Notes under the pieces: generated by a model
Told to the model about the DNA's origin: nothing
The model's input: the letters and a program-made list of their open reading frames with translations, nothing else
Databases searched by the model: none
Assembly (NCBI GenBank): GCA_965217625.1
Contig: OZ244557.1
Span: 2,480,001 to 2,544,000, forward strand
DNA length: 64,000 nt
Direction of reading: 5' to 3'
From: TK10-74A sp965217625
GTDB taxonomy: Bacteria > Chloroflexota > Dehalococcoidia > Bin125
Position numbers and translations under genes: made by a program
In this document: positions 16,134 through 26,100 of the stretch, in pieces
How positions within the stretch are numbered: position 1 is the stretch's first letter
Layout: every line of letters starts with the position of its first letter

Positions 16134-16577
16134 ATGCCCGACGTCACGCCCATCCCCGACGGCTACACCGCCATCACCCCCTACCTCATCGCCGAGGACG
16201 CCGCCGGGCTGCTCGACTTCCTCGCCAGCGCGTTCGGCGCCGTCGAGCGCATGCGCATGGATATGCCCGAGGGCGGCATTGGGCATGCCGAGGTCGAGAT
16301 CGGCGGCGCCGTCCTCATGCTGTCCGACGCCTTCCCACCCGAGCACCCGGCCACCAAGTCGCAGTTGCACCACTACGTGACGGACGTCGACGCGGCCTAC
16401 GCGCAGGCCGTGAGCGCCGGGGCCACGGCCGTCGCCGAGCCCGACGATCAGTTCTACGGCGACCGCGTCGCCCGCATCGTCGACCCCGCCGGCAACAACT
16501 GGACCATCGCCACGCACGTGGAGGACGTCGATATGGACGCCCTCATGCAGCGCATGGCGGAGATGGGCGAGGGTTAG
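16134..16577 (+). CDS. VOC (glyoxalase/bleomycin resistance-like) family protein
   Basis: This 147-residue protein is a PhnB-like member of the vicinal oxygen chelate superfamily. It has two beta-alpha-beta-beta-beta halves: YTAITPYLIAEDAAGLLDF begins the first and HHYVTDVDAAYAQAVSAGA the second. It ends with the VARIVDPAGNNWTIATH motif. Metal-binding residues are not fully obvious, so it may be an enzyme or a binding protein. GAGGAG precedes the ATG. Its stop overlaps the stop of the truncated PIN gene on the other strand. Confidence 0.9.
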   Translation: MPDVTPIPDGYTAITPYLIAEDAAGLLDFLASAFGAVERMRMDMPEGGIGHAEVEIGGAVLMLSDAFPPEHPATKSQLHHYVTDVDAAYAQAVSAGATAVAEPDDQFYGDRVARIVDPAGNNWTIATHVEDVDMDALMQRMAEMGEG

Positions 16578-16642
16578 CCGGCCGACCGAGCGGCGGACCG
16601 GAGCAGGTCCAGCAGCACGTTCGTATCGACGGCGGTGATCAC
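16574..16642 (-). pseudogene. Truncated PIN-domain toxin (22 codons)
   Basis: Starting at GTG 16642, overlapping the TGA of the AbrB antitoxin gene, the frame encodes VITAVDTNVLLDLLRSAARS and stops after 22 codons. VDTNVLLDLL is the first strand and first catalytic Asp of a PIN RNase. The remaining 110 or so residues and the other acidic residues are gone, and the VOC gene lies on the opposite strand at the break. The toxin of this pair is therefore dead while the antitoxin remains intact. Confidence 0.65.
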
Positions 16643-16875
16643 CGGCCGCGGATATCCTCGATATACGCGTCTATGTCGTCGATGCGCATCGCCGCCACCC
16701 CGGGGCGGTTGAGGATGCCACTGACGCGGTCGACGGGGTGCTCCCCAGCCGTGCACTTGCGAATCAGCAGCCCGTCCCCTGCGGGCGTGACCTCAACCTC
16801 TACGTTGTGATGCATCCCGAACCGATCCCGCAACGGCTTGGGGATCGTGATCTGGCCCCGCTCGGAAATCCGCAT
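16639..16875 (-). CDS. AbrB/MazE-type antitoxin
   Basis: This 78-residue protein starts at ATG 16875. The swapped-hairpin DNA-binding domain occupies residues 1-48 (MRISERGQITIPKPLRDRFG). A short C-terminal tail ending IDAYIEDIRGR should wrap a PIN toxin. It is the short-form relative of the long antitoxins at 32193 and 60538, which share the same N-terminus. An extended -10 promoter (TGGTATGAT) lies 33 bases upstream. The cognate PIN toxin is truncated, so this antitoxin is orphaned locally. Confidence 0.88.
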   Translation of the reverse strand: MRISERGQITIPKPLRDRFGMHHNVEVEVTPAGDGLLIRKCTAGEHPVDRVSGILNRPGVAAMRIDDIDAYIEDIRGR

Positions 16876-16907
16876 GACGCCCCCCGATACGCATTGTGGT
16901 CGCCTGG

Positions 16908-16917
16908 GATCATACCA
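16908..16917 (-). promoter_or_regulatory. Extended -10 promoter of AbrB antitoxin
   Basis: On the minus strand the sequence reads TGGTATGATC, an extended -10 element with TATGAT at 16914-16909. It lies 33 bases before the ATG. The same TGnTATGATC string stands 36 and 32 bases before the two other AbrB-type antitoxin genes. AbrB/MazE proteins bind their own promoters, so this is probably the autoregulated start. No convincing -35 box is seen. Confidence 0.55.
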
Positions 16918-16952
16918 CGGCGGCGGCGGCCCGATGTTGCGGATCCGCCCGC

Positions 16953-17726
16953 TCAGACCTTGTAGCCGCCGTCGACGCTGATTACCTGGCCGGTGATCCC
17001 GGCCGACTCCGGGGCCGCCAGCAGCGCCGCCATCGGCCCCAACTCCTCGGGCTCCAAGATGCGATTCTGCAGCGACTCGGCCTCCGACGCGGCCCGCGCC
17101 GCCGCCGCCGGGATGCCGCGGCTCGCGCCGACGCGATCCCAATCGACCAGCACCGTGTTCGTCCAGCCCGGGCAGAGGCAGTTCACCGTGATGCCGTGCG
17201 GCGCGGCGCTGGCCGCGATCGACCGCGTGAAGCCGATCAGCGCGTGCTTGGCCGTCGTGTAGGCCAGCGCCCCGCCGCTGCGCTTCGCGTAGCCGGAGCC
17301 GATGTTGATCACCCGGCCGAAGCCCGCGTCCCGCATGTGCGGCAGGGCGGCCGTCGTGGTCCAGTAGGCCGATGTCAGGTTGAGGATCAGCGTGCCCGTG
17401 AAGGCGTAGTCCTCGTGCGCGAAGGGGTCATGACCCGTGCCCACGGCGCCGCCCGCGTTGTTGACCAGGATGTCGAGCCGGCCGTAGCGCTCGATCGCGG
17501 CGTGCACGGGCGCGCGCGCCTGGTCCGCTTCCATGACGTCGGCCACGACGGCGAGCCCGTCGCCGCCGAGCGCCCGTGCCTCCGCCACCACCGCGTCCAA
17601 CTGCGCCTGCGTGCGCGAGCTCACCACGATCGTCGCGCCGTCGCGCGCCATCTCCAGCGCGATCGCGCGGCCAATGCCGCGCCCGCCGCCGGTGATCAGC
17701 GCCACTCGTCCATCCAGTCGTCCCAT
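16953..17726 (-). CDS. Short-chain dehydrogenase/reductase
   Basis: Started at ATG 17726, with AAGGAG 7 bases upstream, the protein has 257 residues, typical of classical SDRs. The NAD(P)-binding motif is VALITGGGRGIGRAIALEMA; NNAGG follows near residue 88. The catalytic Ser lies in INIGSGYAKRSGG, and Tyr and Lys in YTTAKHALIGFTRSIA. The C-terminus ends GQVISVDGGYKV as usual. It would oxidise or reduce an alcohol/ketone pair in the cytoplasm. The substrate cannot be read from sequence. Confidence 0.92.
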   Translation of the reverse strand: MGRLDGRVALITGGGRGIGRAIALEMARDGATIVVSSRTQAQLDAVVAEARALGGDGLAVVADVMEADQARAPVHAAIERYGRLDILVNNAGGAVGTGHDPFAHEDYAFTGTLILNLTSAYWTTTAALPHMRDAGFGRVINIGSGYAKRSGGALAYTTAKHALIGFTRSIAASAAPHGITVNCLCPGWTNTVLVDWDRVGASRGIPAAAARAASEAESLQNRILEPEELGPMAALLAAPESAGITGQVISVDGGYKV

Positions 17727-18045
17727 GACATGCTCCTTCGTGGTTCTCGTCATCTGTTGCACCCTGCAGGCCCACGACCAGCGGCACGAGGGGCGGACAG
17801 CGCTCGTCCGGCTCGTAGCGGATGGCCTCCGTCGAACTCGCTGCCACCACGCCCCCTCGACTCTTCGACCCCCTGCGCTCCCCGGCGCGGGAGACGGGGC
17901 TCGAAGCTGTGATCGTGCGCCTGGCCCGCCCGATGATAGGGCAGCGCACGGGGCTGGCGGATTGCGGTGTTGGGCGCGGCCGGCGCGCTGCGTGGCGTCT
18001 GGCGGGCCGGCCGCACGAGTATGCTCCGCGAGAGGAGGAGACGGC

Positions 18046-18948
18046 ATGCGAATCGGATTCATCGGAACCGGCAACATCGGCGGGCCCATGTGCCGCCACG
18101 TGATTCGGCACAGCGGCGCTGACGTCGTGGTGTTCGACCTCGATCCCGAGGCAGTGAAGCGCTGCACCGACGTGGGTGGCATCGCCGCGGCGTCGGTCGC
18201 GGAGGCGGTGAAGGATGCCGACGTCGTGCTGACGTCCCTGCCGGGTCCGCGGGATGTCGAGACGGTCGCGCTGGGCGCGGACGGCATCGAAGGCCACGCC
18301 CGGCCGGGCACGGTGTACTTCGACCTGACCACCAACTCCCCGGCCGTGGCTCGCAGCGTCGCGGCGCAGCTGCGGACCAGGGGGATCACCATGCTGGACG
18401 CCCCGGTGAGCGGCGGCGTGGACGGTGCCGAGGAGCGCACGCTGACCGTCATGGCCGGGGGTGACGGAGCGGCGCTGGAAGAGCACCGGGGCGTGCTGGA
18501 GTCGTTCGCTGAGACGATCGTTCACACCGGGGACCTGGGCAGCGGCTGCATCGCGAAACTCGTCAACAACATGATCGGGTTCTGCACGACGGCCGCCGCC
18601 GCCGAAGGGCTCTTGCTCGGCACGATCGCCGGCGTCGATCCCGATGTGCTGGATCACGTGGTCCGCCACTCGACCGGCGACAGCCGATCGTTTCGCAGGC
18701 TCGCTACGGACACGCTCGCCGGTGACTGGTCGCCCACCTTCTCGGCCGCGCTCGATCTCGCCTACAAGGACCTGCACCTGGCGCTCGAGTTGGCCGACGA
18801 GCTGAACGTCCCGCTGTCCCTCAGTCCGCAGGTGCACAACCTCATGCGCATGGCCCGGGCGATGGGGCACGGCGGCGACAACGCGACCGCGGTGATGCGC
18901 GTGTACGAGGAGACGATGCACACCGAGGTGCGTTCGCGAGGGACGTAG
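18046..18948 (+). CDS. NAD(P)-dependent beta-hydroxyacid dehydrogenase (3-hydroxyisobutyrate dehydrogenase family)
   Basis: ATG 18046 has GGAGGAG just upstream and gives a 300-residue protein. The N-terminal Rossmann motif is MRIGFIGTGNIGGPMCRHVI. The substrate-binding motif DAPVSGGVDGAEERTLTVMAGG lies near residue 120, and the catalytic Lys is in SGCIAKLVNNMIGF near residue 170. Members oxidise 3-hydroxyisobutyrate, tartronate semialdehyde or similar beta-hydroxyacids. Nothing nearby fixes the substrate. Confidence 0.92.
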   Translation: MRIGFIGTGNIGGPMCRHVIRHSGADVVVFDLDPEAVKRCTDVGGIAAASVAEAVKDADVVLTSLPGPRDVETVALGADGIEGHARPGTVYFDLTTNSPAVARSVAAQLRTRGITMLDAPVSGGVDGAEERTLTVMAGGDGAALEEHRGVLESFAETIVHTGDLGSGCIAKLVNNMIGFCTTAAAAEGLLLGTIAGVDPDVLDHVVRHSTGDSRSFRRLATDTLAGDWSPTFSAALDLAYKDLHLALELADELNVPLSLSPQVHNLMRMARAMGHGGDNATAVMRVYEETMHTEVRSRGT

Positions 18949-19081
18949 GCGCGCGAGGCCGCCGCGCTCGCCTCCATTGGGCGGCCCGGAGCCGGAGACG
19001 GGGCTCGGACCCCGTCGCGCGGGCCCGCGGGGCGATATCCTGGAAGCCATCGTGGGGCGGACGCACCAGACGGGAAGCGCG

Positions 19082-20077
19082 ATGCGCCGATTCGCCGTCC
19101 TGTTCGTCACCGGCGCGACGACCGCTGTCCTGGCGGTCGCGGCGGCGAGTCTGATCGGCGACGGCGCGCCCGGCGCGGTGACGCCCGCGCCCGCGCCCGC
19201 CGCTCCGCAGGAGTCCGCGACGGCGCAGCCCAGCGCCGGAGAGGGGGATGTTCCGCCCGCCCCGGCTGCGGTCACGCCGTCGGCCGAGACGAAGACCGCG
19301 ACGGTGGAGGCCGGCGCCGGAGACGCGTCCGCACCCCCCGCAGCGGCCGCGCCCGAGGCGAAGACCGCGACGGCGGAGGTCCACGCGGGAGATGGTGACG
19401 CGCCCGCCGATGAGGCCGCACCCGAGTCGTCGCCCCCGGAGGAAACCACCGCCGCGGCCGACGGCGACGCCGCCGGTGCGCCGGCCAAGCCGGCCGCCGC
19501 CGCTGTGGTCGTTGTGGAAGGGGGCTCTGGATCGGAGTCTTCCTCGGTCGGGGCGGCCCCCCCGGCGACGGAGTCCAGCCCGGCGGAGCGGCCCGCTGCC
19601 AGGGAGGAGGGGCCGGTCGCGGATTCCGGGGGTCGCGGCTCCGTTGAGGGCGACGTGTACACGTGGCAGGACGGTGACCGGACCCTGCGGGTGCGGCTGC
19701 AGGCGGACCTGACCATGGAGCCCGACGGCGATGTCAGGTCACGCGGCTCCGGCGATGGTGGCGCCGGCGTACGGGGCGACAGCGACCAGAGCGGCGCGCA
19801 ACCCGTGTTCCGCTCCGAGTCCGGCGCGCTGATGACATTGCCCGGCGGGATCCTGCTGGTGCTCGACGCGACCTGGAGTGGGCAAGAAGTCGACAGCTTC
19901 TTCGCCCGCAATTCGATCGCGAAGAGCCGCGTCTCCGATCTGGGCTTCCTGCCCAACGGGTTCTTCGTCGAGACCGCGCCCGGTTTCCCGTCGCTGAACC
20001 TGGCGAACGCGCTCGCCGGGCAGGACGGGGTGGAGATCTCCAGCCCGAACTGGTGGACGGAAAGCACGACGCGGTGA
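19082..20077 (+). CDS. Secreted protein with S8 protease propeptide-like C-terminal domain
   Basis: This 331-residue protein has an N-terminal hydrophobic segment (FAVLFVTGATTAVLAVAAAS) serving as signal or anchor. About 170 residues of low-complexity Ala/Pro/Glu/Thr sequence follow. The C-terminal 100 residues contain LMTLPGGILLVLDATWSGQ, NSIAKSRVSDLGFLPNGFF and PSLNLANALAGQDGVEISSP, the kind of segment that precedes the catalytic domain in many bacterial subtilases as an inhibitory chaperone. It ends 40 bases before the giant S8 protease gene, whose own N-terminus lacks such a segment. I infer a separately encoded propeptide acting in trans. Confidence 0.75.
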   Translation: MRRFAVLFVTGATTAVLAVAAASLIGDGAPGAVTPAPAPAAPQESATAQPSAGEGDVPPAPAAVTPSAETKTATVEAGAGDASAPPAAAAPEAKTATAEVHAGDGDAPADEAAPESSPPEETTAAADGDAAGAPAKPAAAAVVVVEGGSGSESSSVGAAPPATESSPAERPAAREEGPVADSGGRGSVEGDVYTWQDGDRTLRVRLQADLTMEPDGDVRSRGSGDGGAGVRGDSDQSGAQPVFRSESGALMTLPGGILLVLDATWSGQEVDSFFARNSIAKSRVSDLGFLPNGFFVETAPGFPSLNLANALAGQDGVEISSPNWWTESTTR

Positions 20078-20117
20078 CGGACAGGGTCGTCCCGCGATCC
20101 ACGCGAGGCGCGGTCCA

Positions 20118-23100
20118 GTGAAGCGACCGCGCCCCGCGACCCTCTGCGCCCTGCTCGCCGTGCTGCTCGGCCTCGTGCTCGATGTGGGCGGCGCCGCGAC
20201 GCAGGCGCCCGTCGCCGCGCCCACGATCGACTCAGTCGCCGCCGCCGATGGCTCGCTCACGCTGACCTGGACCGCGCCCGCCGGCGTCACGGGCATCACC
20301 GCCTACGACCTGCGCCACATCAAGACCAGCGCCGACGAGACGGTGGACGCCAACTGGACCGTCGTCCAGGACGTGTGGACCGCCGGGGCCGGCGACCTCG
20401 CGCACACGATCGAGGGCCTCGACAACGGCGTCGGCTACGACATCCAGATGCGCACGGTGACGACCCAGGACGGCGCCTGGTCGGCCAGCACCACCGGCAC
20501 GCCCCTGATCCCCGGCCCCGCGATCGACGATGTTCTCGCCGGCGAGGCGGCGCTCACCGTGGCCTGGAGCGCGCCCGCCGTCGCCGCGACGACGGAGATC
20601 ACCGCGTACGACCTGCGCTACATCAGGACGAGCGCCAACGAGAACGTGGAGGCGAACTGGACCGTCGAGGAGGAGGTGTGGACTCGCGGGGCGCTCCGCT
20701 ACGTCCTGCCCGGGCTCAGCAACGGCACGAGTTACGACATCCAGGTGCGGGCCGTCGCCGGGGCCAGCGGCGCATGGTCGGCGACCACTGCGGGCACGCC
20801 TGCCGCGCACGGCAGCACGCTGGCCACGGCGACGACGCTGTCCCTTGGCACGCACATCGGTGGGGTCATCCAACCCGGCAGCGATGTCGACGTCTTCAAG
20901 TTCGAGCTGACCGAGGCGACGGGCATCATCATCTTCACACGGGGCGACCTCGACACCGTTGGCGAGCTGCTCGACGCCGACGGCGAGGAGATCGACTCCA
21001 ACGACGACGGATACGCGTCGCACGGGATCCGCAACTTCCTCATCTGGCGCTCGATGCAGCCGGGGACGTACCACGTCAAGGTCACCAGCTTCGACGGGGC
21101 CACGGGCCCGTACGTGCTCCAGACGACGCTGATCAAGGACACCACCAGCCGGTCCGACGCGCAGACGATCGAGCTTGATCGGTTGCGAAACGGGATCATC
21201 GACCCGGAGGACGACGAGGACTACTTCACCTTCACCTTGTCCGGGCAGACCGACCTGCTCATCCGCAGCACGGGCTTCGTCGATGCCGTGGCGGAATTGC
21301 AGGACACCGGCGGCAACCGCATCGCCTACAACGACGACGGCTTCTTCTCGGGACTGCAGTTCCGCATCCGCGCCCGGCTCGCGGCCGGGACGTACTACGT
21401 AGTGGTCTCATCTTTCGATGGCGACGGTCTGTACAGCATCCTCGTCGAGACCGTCACGGAGCCCGGCAGCAGCCTGGCGACGGCGCTCCCGCTGAGGCTG
21501 GGCGCCACCGGGGGCGGGCGGATCGACCCCTCGAACGACCTTGACTACTTCCGCATCGACGTGAGCGAAACCACCTACCTGTTCCTGCGGGCCTTGAGCG
21601 ACGCCGTGGACATCGACGGCGCCGTGCTCGACGCGGACGGCAACCTGGTCGGCGCGGCCGTCCACGAGGAGACGTTCGCCTCCGGCGGCCCGATCGGCTT
21701 CACCGTCAGCCACCGCCTCGACCCCGGCACGCATTACCTCCGGGTGTCCCGCTCCGGGGGCGCGGGCACGGGCACGTACGGCCTTCGCGCGCTCGAGGAC
21801 CGCGCGCTTGAGGACGTCGTGACCGATTGCACGGCCCTCACCACCAGCTACGCCGACCCGCTGTACGGATGCCAGTGGGGCCTCGACAACACCGGCCAGC
21901 TCCAGGGCACCCGCGGGCAGGACATCCGCGTCGAGGAAGCCTGGGCGGCCGGCCATCTCGGCGCCGGCGTCACCGTGGCCGTCGTCGACGACGGCCTGCA
22001 TCACCCCCACGAGGACCTGCGCCCCAACGTCCACACGGCGCGCAACCACGACTACACGGGGTTGGGTGAGGTGGCCGGCTTCTTCTCGGACCACGGCACC
22101 CCGGTGGCGGGCATCATCGCCGCGCGCGACAACGGCCTCGGCGTGCGCGGCGTCGCGCCCCGCGCCACCATCTACGGCTTCAACCTCCTGCGGCGCTTCG
22201 AAGAAACCAACCGCCTGCACGCCGCGACCCACGAAATGGCCACGACCGCCGTCTACAACAACAGCTGGGGCTGGCCCGAGGGGCCGGGGCTGGACTCCGC
22301 ATCGGACCTCTGGGATCTCGCCGTGGAGAGCGGGATCGCGGAAGGCTACGGCGGCAAGGGCGTCTTCTACGTCTGGGCGGGCGGCAACGGCGCGCTGGAC
22401 GGCGATAACGCCAACTTCGAGGAATTCCTCACCCATCACGGCGTGACCGCGGTCTGCGCCGTCAACGACCTGGGCCGCCGATCCGTCTACTCGGAAGAGG
22501 GCGCGAATCTGTGGGTGTGCGGGCCGTCCAGCGACGGCGCCCGGCGGCGTCCGGGAATCGCCACGACCGACGTCTACAACCGCTACAGGGCGACTTTCGG
22601 CGGGACGTCCGCGGCCGCGCCCGTCGTCTCGGGCGTCGCCGCGCTGGTGCGCGGCGCGAACCCCAGCCTCACCTGGCGGGACGTCAAACTCATTCTCGCC
22701 GCGTCCGCGCGCAAGAACGACCCGAGCAACCGAGGCTGGACCACCGGCGCGCGGAAGTACGGCTCCACCAGCCAGCGCTACGCGTTCAACCACGAGTACG
22801 GCTTCGGCGTCGTGGACGCCAAGGCGGCCGTCGACCTGGCCACGAGCTGGACCAACCTGCCGGCCATGACCGAGGAGACCCAGGCCTCGGCGGACACCGA
22901 CCTCGCGATCCCCGACCTGCCGCTCTCCGGCACTCCGGTCACGGTCTCGAGCAGCATCACCATCGGATCGGAGGTGCAGTTCGTCGAGTTCGTCGAGATC
23001 AACACGACCTTCGACCACACCTCCTTCCGGGATCTGGAGATCACGCTGACCTCCCCGTCCGGCGCCGTCTCCACGCTGGCCGTCCCGCTCGCCCTGGAAC

Positions 23101-26100
23101 TCGTCCTGATCGAGGGGCTGTTCCCCTTGCACGGCGGCTTCCGCTTCGGCTCCGCCCGGCACCTGGGCGAGGACCCGGCCGGGACGTGGACGCTGCGACT
23201 CACCGACCGCACGCCCGAGGATGAGGGCACGCTGGAATCCTGGAGCCTCACCGTCTACGGGCACCGATCGTCCCCCGGCCCCCCAAGCATCGACGACGTC
23301 GCCGCGGCCGGTGGCTCGCTCAGGGTCGACTGGATGGCGCCGGAGAACTTCGGCGCCTCCCCGATCACGGCCTACGACGTACGGCACATCCGCAGCGACG
23401 CCACGGACAAGTCAGACGGCGAGTGGACCGTCGTGCACGACGCCTGGACCGCCGGCCCGCTCACGGCCGAGATCGGCGGGCTGACCGCCGACATCGAGTA
23501 CGACGTGCAGGTACGGGCCGTCAACGCCACAGGCGACGGTCTCTGGTCGGAGACGAAGGCGGAGAAGCCGGGCGACACGACCACGACCCCCTCCTTCGAC
23601 GAGGGCGCGACCACCACCCGGACGATCGCCGAGAACTCGGCTGGCGGTGTCGATGTCGGCGACCCGGTCGCCGCGACGGATCCCAACAGCGACACGCTCA
23701 CCTACAGCCTTGGCGGCCCCGACGCCGGCCCCTTCAGCCTGGGCAGCAGCGACGGCCAGTTGTCGGTCGCCTCGGGGGCGGCACTGGACTACGAGACGCC
23801 GGGCAGCTACTTCGTGACCGTCACGGCCGGAGATCCGTCGGGCAACTCCGACACGATCACCGTCACCATCACGCTGACCAACGTGGAGGAGGCCGGCACG
23901 GTCGCCCTTTCCCACGCCAAGTTCCGGGTGGGCGCCGTGCTCCGGGCCCGCGTCAACGATCCGGACGGAAGTCTGCGCTCCGTGACCTGGGCATGGGCCA
24001 AGTCTGCCGACCGAAGCGACTGGACGACGATCAGCGGCATCACCGGAGCCAGCTACACGCCGGTGAGCGCCGACATCGGCATGTACCTCCGCGCGACCGC
24101 GAGCTACAGCGACGGGGAGGGCTCCGGCAAGAGTGCGGAAGTCGTGTCGGGCGCCCAGGTCGCCGACCAAGAGTCGACGCGGGAGCTCGCCGTCAACCCG
24201 CTCGTCTCCGGCCTCACCCACCCGTGGGGCATCGCCTTCACGCCGGACGGCACGATGCTGTTCACCCAGCTGCGCGGCGTGCTGAGTGCCCGTCTCCCCG
24301 ACGGCGCCGTGCAGACCGTCACCGCCGACTTCGGCGACCTGTACGCCAGCGGGGAGACCGGCCTGATGGGCATCGTCGTCGATCCCGACTTCGCGACCAA
24401 CCGCCGCTTCTACACCTGCCAGGGGCACAGCGGCCGCCGCGTCGAAGTGATCGCCTGGACGATCGACGCCGCCTACACGACGGCCACTCGCGTCGCCGAT
24501 CCCCTCGTGGGCGGCATCCCCGCCGGCAGCCGGCATGGGGGGTGCCGGCTGCGCTTCGGGCCCCAGGGCTACCTCTGGGTCGCGACGGGCGACGCCAAGG
24601 TGGGAACGGTCCCGCAGGATCCGCTCTCCCGCGGCGGCAAGGTGCTGCGGGTCGACGCGTCCACGGGCGCGGGCGCCCCGGACAATCCGGCTGCGCCCTC
24701 GCCCGTCTACACCTCCGGCCACCGCAACGTGCAAGGCCTGGCGCTGCGGCCCGGCACGAGCCAGATGTGGTCGGTCGAGCACGGCCCGACGGTCGACGAC
24801 GAGATCAACCTGCTGACCGCCGGCGGCAACTACGGCTGGGACCCCGTGCCGGGCTACAACCAGCGCGTCCCGATGACGGACATCGCGAAGTTCCCCGACG
24901 CCGTCGAGGCCAAGTGGTCGTCCGGGGATCCGACGATCGCGACGAGCGGCGGCATCTTCCTCGAGGGCAGCTGGTGGGGCGACTGGGAGGGGCGCCTGGC
25001 CGTAGCGTCGCTCAAGGATGAGTCGCTGCGCCTGTTCGAGTTCACCGCGAACGGTGACCTCGTGAGTGAGATCGTCGTCGCCGAACTCGACGGCACGTAC
25101 GACCGGCTGCGGACGCCCATGATCGGTCCCAACGGCGCCCTCTACGTCGCCACCTCGAACGGCGGCCGCCGCGACCAGATCCTTATCGTCGCCCCAAACC
25201 AGCCGCCGGAGTTCCCGGCCACCACCGATACGCAATCCGTGCCCGAGAACGCCGATCTTTCCACGATCGCCGCCACGGTCACCGCCAGCGACCCGAACGA
25301 GGATGCCCTCACCTACGCACTGAGCGGCGACGACGCGGCCTCCTTCACGATCCCCGCCGCCGACGTCGGGGCGTTGCGAGTCGCCGGCCCGCTCGACCAC
25401 GAGGGTGTGGGCACGTATCAGGTCACCGTCACGGCCACCGATCCCAGCGGCGCAAGCGACAGCATCGACCTGTTCATCACCGCCACCGACGTACCCGAGG
25501 CGCCCGCCTTCCCGGCCAGCGAGACCCGGATGCGCCGGGTGGCCGAGGACGCGTCGTCCGGCCGGAGCGTCGGTGACCCGGTCGCCGCCGAGGACGACGA
25601 CGACGACCCGCTGACCTACACCCTGGGCGGGACCGACGCCGCCTCCTTCGGCATCGTCGCATCGTCCGGGCAGCTGTTGGTCGGCGACCCGCTCGACCAC
25701 GAGGCCAAGTCGCGCTACTCGGTGACCGTCTCCGTGAGCGACATGCTGGACGACAACGGGGATCCGGACACCGTCATCGACGACACGGTGACCGTCACCA
25801 TCGTCGTGACCGACGTGAACGAAGCGCCGTCGATCAGCGGCGACGCGTCGCCCAGCCTCGACGAGGAGGGCACGCTGCTGGTCGGCACGTATCGGGCGAC
25901 GGACCCCGAGAACGCGACGATCGCCTGGCAGGCGCTTGGGGGCGCCGACGGCGACAAGTTCGAGTTCAACGCCTCGAACGGCCGGCTCAGCTTCAAGACG
26001 GCGCCCGACTTCGAGGATCCGGTGGACGGGGGACGGAACAACGCGTACGCGGTGACGCTGCGCGCCTCCGACGGGGAGAACAGCGACACCCTGGCCGTGA

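Noticed and set aside
16639..17142. Longer start (17142) for the AbrB antitoxin
   Set aside because: The added 89 residues are the antisense of the SDR gene; the ATG at 16875 starts exactly at the conserved MRIS of the family and follows a promoter shared with paralogues.
17428..20067. 879-codon minus-strand ORF
   Set aside because: It covers parts of the SDR in the wrong frame and the antisense of two plus-strand genes; no homology-like blocks apart from shadows.
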